DNA of 64,000 nt from NCBI GenBank assembly GCA_900073065.1, contig FJOG01000015.1:422436-486435 (forward strand), in the 5' to 3' direction. Shown here in pieces: positions 25,871-41,342 of this stretch. The notes under the pieces were generated by a model, which was given only the letters and a program-made list of their open reading frames with translations, was not told where the DNA came from and did no database searches. The first letter of the stretch is position 1. Each line of letters begins with the position of its first letter. The position numbers and the translations under genes are program-made. This DNA is from Phialocephala subalpina. Its lineage: Eukaryota; Ascomycota; Leotiomycetes; Helotiales; Mollisiaceae.

Positions 25871-26662
25871 ATGTCTTTTGGCTGGTCAGCAGGAGACATT
25901 GTGAGCGCAATCTCACTCATCACCAAAGTCAGCAAAGGATTGAAGGACAGCGGCGGTGCAGCCTCGTCCTATCAACAGTGTGTAGACTTCCTAGAGAGTA
26001 TTGAAACAACGCTTGAAGGGGTGAGGCATATTGTAGATGCGAATGCCCTGTTCGCCGACGAGGTTGAGAAGCTGAAGACGGACGTTGAGAGAACGATGGG
26101 GGTTATGAACGACTTGGCGGTTCTACAGAGCTTGTAAGTTGCCTAACAACTCATCGTGAAGATAAAGGCAAACAGATGTTATGAAAGGAATTCGATTCTT
26201 AAGTTGTCGAGGGAGAACGAGTTCTCCTTCGGCGAGCTCAAAGTCTTGAGTATTGGTATAAACCAAGCACTTCCACTTGTAAGGCAGAGTATCACAGCAC
26301 TGGACGAACTGATCAATCAAGGCTTTGATCAATTGAACGAAGATCAAAACCGTCTTGAATCAACTTTGAAGGCAGAAATCCAAGACTTGAAGTCTAGCAT
26401 TACCAAACTGAACGCCTTGGAAGAGCTCACTAATAGAGAAGGCGATCGGCAAGAGAAGACACGCTCTCTTTGGCAACGAGACCTGAAAATAGCGGTTCAA
26501 CCAGTTCAGATTGCTACCGAAACGCATCTGGAACTTCAGATGCAGAATTTGCGGCTCGAAATCCGAGGCGTTGTGGGCGAAATGCTCCGAAACGAGCAGG
26601 CTTCGAGCCAAGGTCCAGGTGGCATTGCCACGACTTCGGCGATCAATCTACTCGGGGGCTGA
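25871..26662 (+). CDS. Stand-alone Fungal_N / HeLo-like N-terminal domain protein
   Basis: Exons 25871-26133 and 26176-26662 (a 42-nt intron with GTAAGT and ACAG) give 750 nt, or 249 residues. The opening MSFGWSAGDIVSAISLITKV with SKGLKDSGGAASSYQQ and FLESIETTLEGVRHI is the helical domain found at the N terminus of many fungal STAND, ankyrin and kinase proteins. The rest is predicted mostly helical and coiled (LNEDQNRLESTLKAEIQDLKSS, LQMQNLRLEIRGVVGEML). No NACHT, NB-ARC or repeat domain follows before the stop. It is therefore either a single-domain helical protein or the N-terminal remainder of a larger gene. Function unknown; family members are often linked to programmed cell death or incompatibility. 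Confidence 0.7.
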
Positions 26663-28501
26663 ACTTCTGGGGTCGTGGGAGCAACGTTAGCTATAACAGC
26701 CCAAGCAAGTCAAAGTGGGAGCCAGCCTTCCATTGAAGGGGATACAAAGAAGTCAACCATGGACATCTTTGATAGAATCTTCATGAGCTAATGCGTAATA
26801 GATCAAGTGACAAGTGGTCAAAAGAATTTCAATATTACGTATGGGATACATATCCTGCTTACAGGTTACCAGAATCTGTAGTGCAAGACTACTTAACTCA
26901 GCTTTTTGGAGCAAGTAGTTTTCACTTCACGTGAGTGTGCTCTCCCCGTGTTTCCTCTGCGAATGCCTGTCTGAGCAAAACATGGTCTAGTTACGTTCAG
27001 ATCATTGGAAGGTTTGGATTCCTCGAGGATTGACGGAGGTACGTTCCAAGAAGTATAAGTGTTCTCGGGCGCCGTATAACATAGATAGGCTGAGAGGGAA
27101 AGTTTGATGGACAGACGAACGCGAAATTCGGGTACGAGGAACGACACATCAGATGATGGTGATGAACAATCTCGTGCGGATTAGAGTGAAACGAAGTTAG
27201 ATCTCTGCCTGCCACCACGACCACGGCCGTCACTGTTATGGTGGATTATTTCTATAGCACTATATACTTGCTGATCAGCCGATAGGCGACTCTCGGATCA
27301 CTTGAAGAAGAACGCTTATACACAATGTGGCAAACATAGTGATGAATGGCTGTTTGGTGGATTGACATTCGACAGCATTAAGAAGGTCTAGGAGAAGGAT
27401 AAGAAGTAGCGAGGACAAACTTAGGAGAGACTCTGACTGGCTCGACTTCTGAAGTATATGCGCGAAGAAGCAATGCAATACACCCAGTATTTGACCTACA
27501 GTCTTGGCCCATCGAGCTTCCAAATCGTCGGCCGGAGGAAAGAAGACATTTGGTAGACCCATAGCTAAGGGACTCAAGTAATCTCAACCAGAACCAACAA
27601 CGAGATTGAATCATTCTCAAACGAAACAAGTCGAAGATCTTGAATGCATTTTATCAAGCGACGGCTCAATTCTATCTGTTTGTCCGCCTAATCCATAAAA
27701 CACACACACACCCATCTATGCCCTTCCGCCATGCCATGCCAATGTATCCAGTCCTATCCTTTCCATCGAGTATTTCTCTCAAAACAAAAGAGTTGTGCAA
27801 CAAACACCAGAAAAACTCCTACCGCCAAGCCAATGAAGCCAGGTATTAAGCACTCCTGCCTCGATTTCGGAGGGCAAAGAGTGAAAACAACATAAACATA
27901 AATCAAACACACGAACTGCGCCAGGCCAGAAGCACAAGAAGCAACAAGGACGCCACGCCCCATTCCATTCCATTCCTTTCTGATTGCTCTCCCCATTTGA
28001 CACTACTCCATTCCTTCTCATACCACATCTCAAAAACCAGACAAACCCGGCAAAAAGTAAGTTGTAAAGCAAAGCAATATCCACCCGTTTACCAGCCATT
28101 CATAAACATACCAAAAAATACCAGATACTCGTAAGCGACATATTCATATCAATCAGTTAAGGTCAAGTCAATATCCATAGCCAAGGTATTCATCCATACA
28201 AATCCCGTCTCTTTCTCTCTCTTCTCTTCTCTTCTCTCTTTCTTTGACAAATAACAGCGGGGTCAATAAAAACAACACCTGAACGGTAAACCCCTTCCAT
28301 AAACATGTATTCGATGCGCTTCGCAGACCCGGAGAGGAAAAAAAGCCCATTAGTAAAAACTTTCACTTTTAGAGACCCGTCCTGTGCATCCTAGCCAAGA
28401 CCAACCGACCGACGCGCCTGCCATGATGATAGATGATATTTTGATTCTTTGTGCGGTGTAAGGAAATTTTGCGGAGAGGTGATGTGAGGTGGATGAGGAG
28501 T
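26663..28501. other. Intergenic, convergent 3' flanks
   Basis: No supported gene. A CA-rich stretch near 27700 and C/T-rich runs near 28200 are the only features. The right part should be the PUF3 3' UTR. Confidence 0.5.
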
Positions 28502-31500
28502 CTATATGCCGTTGATGACGACTTCGGGGCAGGGCTTGCCGTCGAGCTCGAGGGATTTGCCGTTGTCTGCTGCGTCGTCGATGGTGCTCACGTTGGTGCT
28601 GGGAAGACTACTGCTCTGAGGACTATTTTGTCCGTTCGTGAGCATTGGAGTTGGAGTGCTGGAGGTGATTTCGATGGGCATTGTGCTGCTTGGAATGACG
28701 GATGAAGGAGTGATGTATGTCGGTGTGCCAGTGAAGATCAGCTTTTCGATGGCAGCGATCTGTTTGCCGTAGTTGTACTTTTTGAGCATGAAAAGTTGTG
28801 GTTTCATCTCTTCGACGAATGCCTCTCGTTCCGCGCCCTTGAGTTGGCCAAGAAGTTTTTCTGCATGAACGTCAGTATCAGATGAAAGTAAAGATGCGAC
28901 AAAAGCAAGTATGGGACGAAAGTAGGGGGTCCAAGGGAACTTACGAATGACGTAGTTGCCATATTGATCCTTCATCATGAGTTGCAGAGGACTCGAGCTG
29001 TCACTGTGCAGAGCTGTCAACTGTGCTACAATTGCACGCCTCTGCTCATCGGTCCCGAATTGAATGCTCTTCTCAACTACATTTGAGGCGAACTTGTGCT
29101 TTGAAAGTGTCAGGAGCTGGCCTGTGATGATCTTGATGATTTTGGCTCGGTCATCGGGCTTTCCATGTTGGATAACATGCTGGGTAACGTAGTTGCCATA
29201 TTGATCAGTGATGAGCATCGATGAGCATTGATGCAGCTCTTCGAGGACAGCAGTCTGATCATGGGGTTTGCAGTACTCCAGAATTCGTTGGATGACCCTG
29301 CAGCCGTATGGGTGAGTGGCTAGGACATGGACCTGGCCTCTGAAAGCTTCGATGACGAATTGAATGTGCTCAGTCGGAACACGCTCGATGGCCTTCTGGA
29401 CCACATGATTGCCATTCTGATCCTTGACGCATTTGAGAACGTCGGCTTGGAGCTCTTCAACAAGTTCCGCTTGTTGATCTGCAAGGACATGTTCCAGAGC
29501 CTAGAAAAATGTTAGTGAAGCTCAGGCACTGTGGAACTTCATTACTGACCTTTTGCACAACACGGCAGCCGTACATTTGCATGGACAACTCCATCACATG
29601 GTTCTTCATCTGCTCAGCGAGAACTCGCTTCTGAACTTGGTTGCCGTGTTCAAACAGCTTCTGGATGACATAGTTACCAAAAACGTCGGTCATCAGCTGA
29701 AGGGCGTTGGGCTGGATCTCACGGAACAGCTGCTCCTTCTCATCACTGTTGGCAGTCTCAAGCTTCTGCTGAATGAACCGCGAACCATGCTGATCTCCGC
29801 TGAACTCGACAACGTGGTTGTAGATGTCCTTGAGCTCATATCGTTTGTTGGATTTCGAATTTGATCTGAACTCTTCGAGCAAGACACTTCTCACTCCAAC
29901 ACCGACATCCTGGTCCTTGGCAGGTCGAGTTGGGATGGCCTGTGCCGTGGGATAAGATGGCACTTGCATGGGATAGCCATATGGAACTGTTCCTGGTCTG
30001 AATGTCCCTGGTGGAGGGTAGTCATATGGATGCGAGGGGTACTGTCCCTGGAACGGAGTTCCATACATGTAAGCTTGCTGCGCGAAATGAATGCTCTGCA
30101 GCCTCCTATCCAGCTCGCTCTGGCTATGAGGAGCTCGTGGTCCTCTCGAACTCGGTCGATAGATCTGATCTGATCCTGCTGGTGGCGTTCCCGCGGCGGA
30201 ATAGTACTTGGGGCTGTTAAGACCACGGCGATATTCGCTTCCTCCAGGCGAGACCGAACCCCTTTCTGTGAAACGGGTAGGTTTGTTGAAATAGGCTTGA
30301 TCGGCAAAAGGCTGACTTGAGTAAGTTTCGAAGTTGTTGAACGCTTTTTGGCCTTCACCCCACATTGCCGAACTACTGGCGAATGGATAGTTCTGCTGGG
30401 CAAAACTTGGATGATTCGGAGAATAGGATGAGCCGGAATTGTTGTTAACCTGAGACGTGCTGCTGTGTTCTGCTTCACGGCCCAGCCCAAACCCCGCAAA
30501 CTTTTCGCTCAACTCGGTGTCGTTTTGAGACAATTCGTACCTTGTGCCATTGGCCTGTGAAGAAAACGAGCCTGCTGGTCCGGAGAATGACGGTCGCTGG
30601 GAATGGATGGAACTGTTTGGAGTGTGATGGCCGATAGAACCAAATGCCTGGGTTCCGTTGGCAAATGATCTGCTTCCACCATTGAGACCAGAATCAGATG
30701 TCCTCGATGGTGGCATGCTTGCATCGCGGGAGGCACCTCCGATTCCAAGATACCGAGATGGAATATCGATTTCATAGGTATCGCTGTATTGGGCAGAGTT
30801 TTCCTTGTCATCGTTGTACGCAAAAGAAGGCTTCCGAACATAGTTGAAACTGCCTGATGAAGGATCTAAGCCGCTCTTCTGCCTTCCAAAACTAGGTCCT
30901 TGACCAATGACTGGACGTGTCTGAGTGTAAGGATTTTGTATTTCCAAGAGCGTATTTGGTGCTACAGTCGGGATACTGTTCCTTGTATGGGATGGAGAAG
31001 TACTTCCACTGTGAGACTGTAATGTTGGAGATGTTGTATCGGGAGGATTCCATGGACCGTTTGCGCGCGCAACCCATGGATCTGCTTCTGAACCAGATTC
31101 TGCCAGAGCGCGGGAGCCGCTGGGTCCTTCTGGGAAGTCATCGTTGCCTGCCGCTATTCCAGTGTCAGTGGCTGACCGAGTCACTTCCTCTTGTACCAAC
31201 ATACCGCGAGACCGCGATGCATCTCTCTTTGCGTTGGAAAATCCGCTGCCAATTGTGCTATTACCCCAGATGCCGCTTGATGGTTGCCATGAACCGCCAT
31301 TGCCGAAGGTCTGACCAAGTGTAGAAGATTGCGAAGAGTCGCTATTATGTCTGCCAGGTGCCGCACCGAACTCTGGAAATCGAGTCGACCGTGCCTATTG
31401 TAAACCGTCAGCAAGGTGACCCCAAATGCAGAAATAGAATCATGCCACTCACAGCATTCGTCATGGCGCCTGATGGGCGATTTGTGGTGGCAGAAGACAT
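28502..31500 (-). CDS. PUF3: Pumilio-family RNA-binding protein, Puf3-like
   Basis: It binds 3' UTR elements and controls mRNA decay and translation, in yeast mainly of mitochondrial mRNAs. Exons on the minus strand: 31500-31453, 31394-29550, 29500-28945, 28860-28502, summing to 2808 nt or 935 residues. The first 500 residues or so are Ser/Gln/Asn/Gly-rich and disordered. The Pumilio domain begins near [13 protein letters not shown], and all eight repeats show the base-reading residues: SRFIQ, NYVIQ, CRVVQ, NHVVQ, CRVIQ, NYVTQ, SNVVE, NYVIQ. By the published PUF code this reads UGUA(U)AUA from repeat 8 to 1, the canonical Puf3 site. A Thr/Ser/Pro tail follows. An in-frame upstream ATG at 31689 would add 63 residues; I chose 31500 ([13 protein letters not shown]) because it fits the splice pattern and family-like start. 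The gene is intact. Confidence 0.92.
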
Positions 31501-34500
31501 GGAGCCGTCCGTGTGAGGTTTCTCGGTCCTCAGGTGAAGGGTCTCAGGTGAAGGAGGGGCTGTGTGTTCTGGATGTACCGATATATTATTCGGCGATGGA
31601 TAGCTGTAACCAAAGAATATTCCTTCTACTGCTTTATTTGACAGATGTAGATTCGATATGGTACTACGGCGGTTCGCAGATGTCAGCATGTATGTGGTAA
31701 GGCTGATCGGCAAGCCTGGGAATCGGAGCTGAAAGTTCTCACTCACCAGTATAGGATGTTCGAGTATGTAAAAGGTCGACTATGCTAAAAGGCTCATTTA
31801 CAAAGGAGTTGAGGAAAGGAAGAGTTCAAGAGGTGTCGAGCATCGAGGGAGGGATGTGGAGGGAGGAAGGAGTAGTTGACGGCTGGAGGTAGGGCAAGAA
31901 AAGGTCGCGCGACACAACCCCTTCGTTTGTCATATGTAACGCGCGCTTTGCTGAAGAGTAGGCACCCGCACCGTAGCCAGACCAAAGTAGCAGGCGGCGA
32001 TCTGCCTCTTTTCTTTGTATGTTGGCGTGTCTTTGGTTGAATCGAGTCGCTTTACCTCATGGAGGTGAGTCGTCGAAATTGCCTTGGGAAGCAAGGGAGG
32101 AAGGCCAGGAACGCAACTTTTGCGGGTCGGGGGTTCTGGATCTGGAGACAGAATTCCCCAAGAAACGAGCGAAGGGGACGTAGCACAAGCGGGCAATAGA
32201 GACAGCAGATCCTGGGAATCGTAAGGAATCGGAGGCGAAGGAGTCGTGATCATGAATTCATCTGCATCATCTTGACTGTATGGGGGCAGAAAGTTGTGAT
32301 ACAAGAGTCCAGAGTCGTTCTGTGGTGGCTTGAATATTCTGGTGGTCGTTTTCTTTCTTTGGGTTGGCGGGCTCTGACCATGGGGCAGCTAACAGTTTGA
32401 CAGGGGCCTAAAGACCAGCCAGGGAGGGATCGACTGCTGGTGCTGTCTAACGCCGACTACAAGACTTCGTGCCTTACCAGAATTTCATTCTCGCGGTGCA
32501 GGCTGGAATGGGGACGAGAGACCTGCGCGAAAATGGCTGAAGACCACCGACGAGAGTGGTGGAGGGGCAGATATTGAGATGTTGGTCGAGCGCCTCTGAT
32601 CACTTGCTGCCACAGTTTCCCGTACGAGGCCAAGGAAGTCACTTGTTCCTGAGTCTCAAAATAGCTTGAGCTTGGGTGGACGCCGTTTGAGGGGCACAAC
32701 AAGACACGATTGTTGCGAGCACAGCGTCCTGATGGGCCTCCTGTCTACGGAATATCCGTGTATGAGACTTCTGAATGCCTCCCTCTTGCGCTATGGTCTG
32801 ATAGATGCGCTGCTGCTAGCACGGACTGCGTACTCTAATAAAGTCGCCTCTTGACCCCTTTTCCCTAGACTAAGCCTTACGGCGTGGGGTCGTAAGTGAA
32901 ATCTAGGAGCAGACCAACTCTCGTTTCGACATACCGCTATGGATATTCTTGGTTCTTCATACCTCGTCCATGAGGCTGGCTGGCTGGTTGTTGGAATGCC
33001 AGCTAATTAATTATCAATGTCCTCCTATTGTCATCCAGGAATCCAATTTACCCACTGTTGCCCACAGAAATTTCAACGCCGGACGGCAGGTTCCAGACGA
33101 AGACAGCAAATAGGAGGCCATCGCGGTGCGGTGTACGCCTCAGCCGGGCAAAATGCTGCTCGGTGTCTCAATCTGTTTATCTGTTGAGCTCTTTGATTGC
33201 TCGAACGGACTTCTTGCTCATCAATTAACAACTGCCTCGAAACAGAACATTTCCTCTCCCTGCCTGAGTGGTCCTGTTCTCGCCTGCGCATGCACCGCGA
33301 AGTGTTTCATATCGGGGACAACGCCTAAATAGTACTGACGCCATCGTCTCCACACTCGATCGCCCGCAACCCTAAAGAAGATTGACTCAAGCAGGGCCTG
33401 GCCCTGGCCAGCATCGACTTCAATATAATTAACGAGAACCTCCATTTGTTGCATGTCCAACAAAGCCACAGACATTCTTCTTCAGCACCACATCAACAGA
33501 TCACCGCCGAAGAAGAAACTCCTCGGGTTACGGGTTACAGGACAGCAGAGATATCGTCATGATGATACCAAATTCCCGGTCCAGATCTATCGGAAAGAGG
33601 ATCAACGTCGACGTCGCGACGTACCAGTACACCCAGACACGCTAATGCTCCTCGAGGGTCTGTCGACGGGAGGCAGCATACAGCATACAGCATGAGACAC
33701 CATTGACTGCTGCTGCTACTGCATCCCTCACTCATCCGCGGACTGAGCATCAAGCATGCTCTCTTGTGGCGTTGAAGACGGCAGGGCTGCGCTCGCATTG
33801 ATGATTGTACTCTCCAACCCTCGCCCGGCTTCAAAGCGTGACAGTTGGAAGCTCCATCGCCTCACTCAGCAGAACATGAGATGAGTGGCAGGACCAGCGC
33901 TGGAAGCAAGCGGTTGACTGGCCTGTCGGTCGCCTTCCTGCATATTTCGACACAGATGGCCCCATGAAGAGCAGACCCACGCCTTTCCACATGTATGCTA
34001 CTCCGGATCTTGGTGCTCCCAAGCATGAAATCTTGTTCCCTCTAGCCGGCCCCGGCGCCTCTTCCGCCACACAAAATTTACGGCTGCTGTGCTGGTCGAT
34101 GCCGAGTTGGATCGGATCGGTGCTTGTCCCCTTCTGCACCACCGTTGCTTGTCTAAGTGGTGCTTCCAGGCTCGCTTGACTTGAGAAAAAGCAACCAGCA
34201 CCAAGTTCAGACTATTGTCCTCCCCGCTAACAAAAGGCATGGGATTTATAAGATCTGAGAACTGATAGAGAGATCCTAGCCGATGAAGGATTGACAACAA
34301 ATCGCTCTTCCATGGGGTGTTTCCGCAACGAAAAGCTGCCTTCACCGCTGTTTGACAAAAGTATCATTTAGGACTTGTTGTCGATGAGAGTTACGATAAT
34401 CGCCTATTGGAGATACCTCAGCTGTGGCCTAGTCGAGTTACACAACGTATCCGGTGTGATTTCGGGCACGTGAAGCCCGGACGAATCTTCATATGCACGA

Positions 34501-36404
34501 AATCGCCGCCACCGAATGCTTTGCTATCTAGCGCGGACAAGAGTTGACAGGCGGGCGTATTGTCGTGGAAGAATTTCTGAAATCTGACAAGCCAGGCATT
34601 GTGAATTGAGAGACCAAGTCTCTCCAGGTATCTAGGACCTCTTTTTGATGGAAACATCTCAACAAATAACAGTATTGAAGACACCCGGCCCGTGGGTGAC
34701 TCTCGCGCCAGAGCCATCACATCAGGCGGCACTTGGTGAGAGGCTTGCAGGCTTGATGCATGAAATATGAAGATGTGAAATGACAATGGAACAATGGAAA
34801 TCTCGTTCCACGAGATCGGACGAACGCCGTTCTAGAAGCAATTCAAATTGTCCAATATACAAACTCTGTCGCACGGATGAGCCGAAGAACCTGTCAGATA
34901 TGTGCTTGAGAACGAAAGGAAGTAAATCAGAGCTGAAAGACGAAGAACGGAACAGGAAGGCTGCTGTTGCACGTGATGACAACTGTATCGTCACCTACTT
35001 GAACCACGTTTCATCCCATGGTGAAATCTTGACATCGTGAGTTCCCAAATCTCCAGCAGCACGGATGAACTTTGGCGTGTTCGTCCAAGATGCCATACCG
35101 ATGATGTCGAAGTCAGACTCTGCCATCCCAATCCATCAGCAGGAAGGATCTGAAGCAGTCAAGTACTTCTATCGAAGCCATGATGTTCCAAAACCCCAGA
35201 TCTGCGACACCAAACCATCCTCCTTCATGCGCAGAGCTTAAGTTCGGACGAATTTCTCCGAACAGCGTCGCAGGTTGAATGAGCCTTTGGGTACCGAGTC
35301 CTATTTCAGTCGTGCATCCCCCGGGTTCGCATGGAAACTTGGGTTTGTGAAAACGCGGTTGTTAAGCTTAAATCGTTTCTCCTGGCGTTTGTTGATTCGA
35401 GACGTTTGTTGACGTCGACGACTCGAGACCTTCAACGATGTGTGATGCCATCACTCGCACGAACATCGCAATCTTCGGTCGATAAAGATAGCAGCTCTCC
35501 TCCACTTTATCCGCTCAGATAGGAGAGATCTTCCCTCACCTCCGACCTTGTACTGTAAATTTACTGTACAATTTGCCGGCTCTGCTCGAATCTCGCAGTC
35601 TGCGGCAGGTTCACCAGTGCCGCTGTCTGTCGCTGTCACCGCCACAGCGCTTTCATCACAGTTCATCCCATTTCACCCGCCAGCACAACTTCGGTGCTCA
35701 TTTCCGAGCGTCGTCGCCATCCCACCCCAGAACAGGCCTCAGTGCGGCGACAGTGAACGGTTTTGGCCCCACCCTTCAGGCACTTCAGCGCTATCATTGG
35801 CTGCTTATCTCAGGAACCGGGCGTTAATCTCAAAAAAGCTCCAATCGCAGCTCCGCCAGCGCGTAGCGAGCAGCTCTAGCCCTTTCGGACCTATCACAGT
35901 GGAGCAGCCCAATTTTGCACCATCACCAGAGGATCTCAGGGAGAAACTCTGACTTGACTTGACTTGACTTTGACTTTGACTTCACCTCGTCTCGTCGTCT
36001 GTCCTTACCTCTGTTCACGACAAAGTTCAACCCTCACGACCCCCTTCGTTCCTTCCCTCGGTGTCGACTTCACTCTTTCAGTCGACTCGAATCCATTCCT
36101 TTACCCCAGAAATCCCCAACCTCGGCCACGAAGTCAGTTTTGATTGCTTTTTGGCTCCTTGCGTAAGTCCAACATATCTTCACTGCTGAGGTGCTGCGAA
36201 TCTGCGACACCCAGCCTCGCCAGCGTATGCGACAATGGGAATGACAGCACAATAGCTAACCATGGTGTGCGGTGCAGCTTGCATATCATTGTCGAGGATT
36301 GCATTTGTTGGACCACTTGGTTTGAACGACATAAAATACCGGACTACCATCAACGATACGCAAACCATTCACGATTTCTCTTCAATTCCACAAATACTTT
36401 CGAT
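31501..36404. other. 5-kb divergent intergenic region between PUF3 and the membrane-protein gene
   Basis: No protein family is recognised on either strand. The ends should hold the PUF3 leader (minus strand, C/T-rich in sense) and the leader of the gene at 36405. A (GACTT)n array lies at 35951-35981. Confidence 0.5.
35951..35981 (+). repeat. GACTT pentanucleotide repeat
   Basis: Four perfect GACTT units pass into two slightly longer TGACTT units, about 430 bp before the ATG at 36405 and presumably in its leader or promoter. Confidence 0.75.
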
Positions 36405-36983
36405 ATGGACTCTATCTCTTCCATCGTGGCTCGAGGCAGTGCCCTTCTCCGCGTCCGTGACGACTCTGCCTCAAGCAACAGCACCATGATCGATCTACTC
36501 ATCGCCCTCCTGGTCCTAGTCTTCGTGGCTCTGGCCTTGGTAGGAACACTATTCATGGTCCGCAAGATCCGTCGCAACCGTGCAATTGCCCGTCAACAAC
36601 TCCCAACCCACAACGAACCCGGCAGCAGACCAATCTCGAATCACCGCCGCCTGACAATCACCGCAACTCCTTACAAAGGTGCCCGCGGCTCTAGCATCTA
36701 CGTCTACGACGAGAAGTCCTCCATGATGAACAGCCCCTCCTCTCCACCTCTCTCTCCCGAAAACGTCCCCGAGATCCGCATCACCTTCCCCGACGAGCAA
36801 GACGAGTCTGGACGCAGGAAATCCGGCCGTGTAGTCGTTGTCCGAGTCGGCGAGACAGGCGTTGGACTCGAGCCTCTACAAGAAGAGCAACTGCCCGCCT
36901 ACGAAAAAGAAAGCTCCGAACGATTCCACAGCATCGACATGGAGCGAATTGGAGGGTTGAAGGAGAAGTCCGAATGGTCATAG
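36405..36983 (+). CDS. Single-pass membrane protein, conserved in filamentous ascomycetes, function unknown
   Basis: One exon, 192 residues. A short Ser-rich N-terminal part (MDSISSIVARGSALLRVRDD) is followed by one clear membrane segment at about 27-49 (MIDLLIALLVLVFVALALVG), then a basic stop-transfer run (RKIRRNRAIARQQ). The cytosolic tail has short conserved-looking blocks: RRLTITATPYKG, SSPPLSPENVPEIRITFP, KSGRVVVVRVGETG and EEQLPAYEKE. The LPAYEKE block resembles a PY-type ligase-binding motif but lacks the second proline. The start was chosen as the first ATG after stops and just before the Ser-rich segment. I have seen this layout in other fungi without an assigned role. Confidence 0.7.
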   Translation: MDSISSIVARGSALLRVRDDSASSNSTMIDLLIALLVLVFVALALVGTLFMVRKIRRNRAIARQQLPTHNEPGSRPISNHRRLTITATPYKGARGSSIYVYDEKSSMMNSPSSPPLSPENVPEIRITFPDEQDESGRRKSGRVVVVRVGETGVGLEPLQEEQLPAYEKESSERFHSIDMERIGGLKEKSEWS

Positions 36984-38904
36984 ATCTGATCAAGACCCAC
37001 CAACTTAACATTCAGCAACAACGAACGACAGTACCCGCCATCTTCGATCTTTCCCACAACGATGTGGCTGGCTTGCATATATTAAACGCACGGGTTGTAC
37101 ATGACTTGACATAAAACTACATTCTGGCTCAGGCTTCTTCATTCTCCGTCACTCACTCACACACTCACGTTATGCTGTCACGCTACTTCGATTTCAGCAC
37201 TTTGCACTTCTTCATTCTTAGCGCCTTTTTCTCACAATGAGGTCGGTTTGGGATTTCGGCCTTCTCGGGCTTCATAGGGAGGAAACTTACATAAACGATC
37301 GACGGTGTTACATACGGACAGAGGAGCGAGGAGATAGATCGATGGAACGACACTTTTCAACGTTCAGTACATTACGAATTGCCAACAAATCAGAAAGGAG
37401 TTTAGCTTGAGTCGGAACCCCTCATGCACAGCTCAGAGGGTGTATGGAATGGATGGGCGGCGAAAAACTTACTTCTACAAACTGTAACTTAATGTATTCT
37501 ACGTAATTTTGAAGACTCTTGTGCATCTATGTATGAATTGATGACTACGAACTTTCCAACTTCCAGTGCCTTTGATAAACTGGGACTTTGTGTCGTTTCT
37601 TAGTGTTTGTTCAAACTTCAATCATCAATCAGGCCAGCAAGTGTGTTCCCTCTATCCATATCGAAGAAGATGTGGGAGTCTTGATCCTGATGTTCGATGG
37701 TGATAAGATTTCTGACGAGGCAGACTTTCTGACCACACGACTTCCGATCTAAACTCATACCTACCACTTTTCACTGTTCAACTCCAGTGATATTGAACCG
37801 TATCTCGGTATTGTTTCTTCACATCTCCACAAGGTCTAGACTCATGACTCTCGATGAGACTGGGATTGCGGAGAACCTGGAGAACTTGCATGACTTTGAG
37901 AGATTCATGTGGAGAGCAAAACCTGTGTCAGTTAAATTTGTTTCACGCAGGGGCAGGAACAACGTCACGAGCTCGAAAACATCGTCGAGATTCAGCATGC
38001 AGATCAAAATTGTGTCGAGTAGATGGGTTTCAACAAACCCACGAGCAAGGGAAATACCGTCGAGGATGGAGGCCGGAACAATTGTATCAATGAGACTTGT
38101 TTCAAGAAACCATCGGGGAGACGAAAACAGCGTGAAGGTGAACTTCCGAATGAACATAGAGACTGTGTCAATGAAATTGGTTTCAAGGAGCAACATCACA
38201 GCGGCAGGGGTTCATAACATCACGAGTTCAGACACAGCATCACAAACCCAGAAAATGTTTTCGAGATGGCTCGGATTGATTGATCTATACTATCAACTAG
38301 CTAACCATCCATCGTCGTATCGCATGCAAGACCGACCCATCGAGAAAGCCACAGACTGGCCAATCCTCAACTCGCCAGCATGCAAAGAAAGATGCAACCA
38401 CAAGAACGTAAGTTATGACAGCCATCTATGGAAGTTCGCAATGAGCAAGCAGGCAGGCAATGAAGACCGTTGTGAAACAGCCAACCACCCTTGAATGTCT
38501 AAAGTACCATGTCCCATGTTCCACAAGAGCAAGCAATTTTTGAAAAAGGAAAAGCAGCAAGATTACTACATAGAGGCCATGTGAGTGCAAATGGAAAGGG
38601 ATGAGCAAATCAAAGCAGTCTACCCTCTCCCCCATACCTCTGAAAGAACCATCAACGCCTTAACGACCTGTATGAGATGCTGTTTCGTCATCGAAGGAGG
38701 CCTACGATATCCGATGGTGCATGGGAAGGAAATCTATGTTCGAGTTCGTGACGAGATGCGGATCAAATCACTCGGGAGTGACGAGATCTTTACCATCTTC
38801 TGTTTCCGCCGAGAGGAGCAGAATTCGAAGAGGTGAAACCTCCTACCATCGGCCTTGTTAGTTCCATCAGCAGATGGAACAGGGGATCAAAGGGGACAAA
38901 TGTA
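36984..38904. other. Intergenic with a degenerate repeat block
   Basis: No recognised gene. It contains the 3' flanks of the membrane-protein gene and of DBP2, and the repeat block at 37925-38187. Confidence 0.5.
37925..38187 (+). repeat. Four degenerate copies of a 24-bp core at spacings of 87, 72 and 81 bp
   Basis: Cores start at 37925, 38012, 38084 and 38165. The clearest reads GTGTCAATGAAATTGGTTTC. All spacings are multiples of three, and both strands are open through the block: plus reads V-S-x-x-x-V-S four times and minus reads E-T-x-x-x-D-T four times. It may be a decayed protein-repeat gene or a structured non-coding repeat. Confidence 0.55.

Positions 38905-41342
<2,438 letters not shown>

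Noticed and set aside
29553..29864. Plus-strand frame antisense to the Pumilio repeats
   Set aside because: Shadow of PUF3 coding sequence; the leucine/histidine pattern reflects the repeat codons.
37925..38187. CRISPR-like repeat array
   Set aside because: Repeats are degenerate, spacers vary and share no palindromic repeat, and the DNA is eukaryotic.
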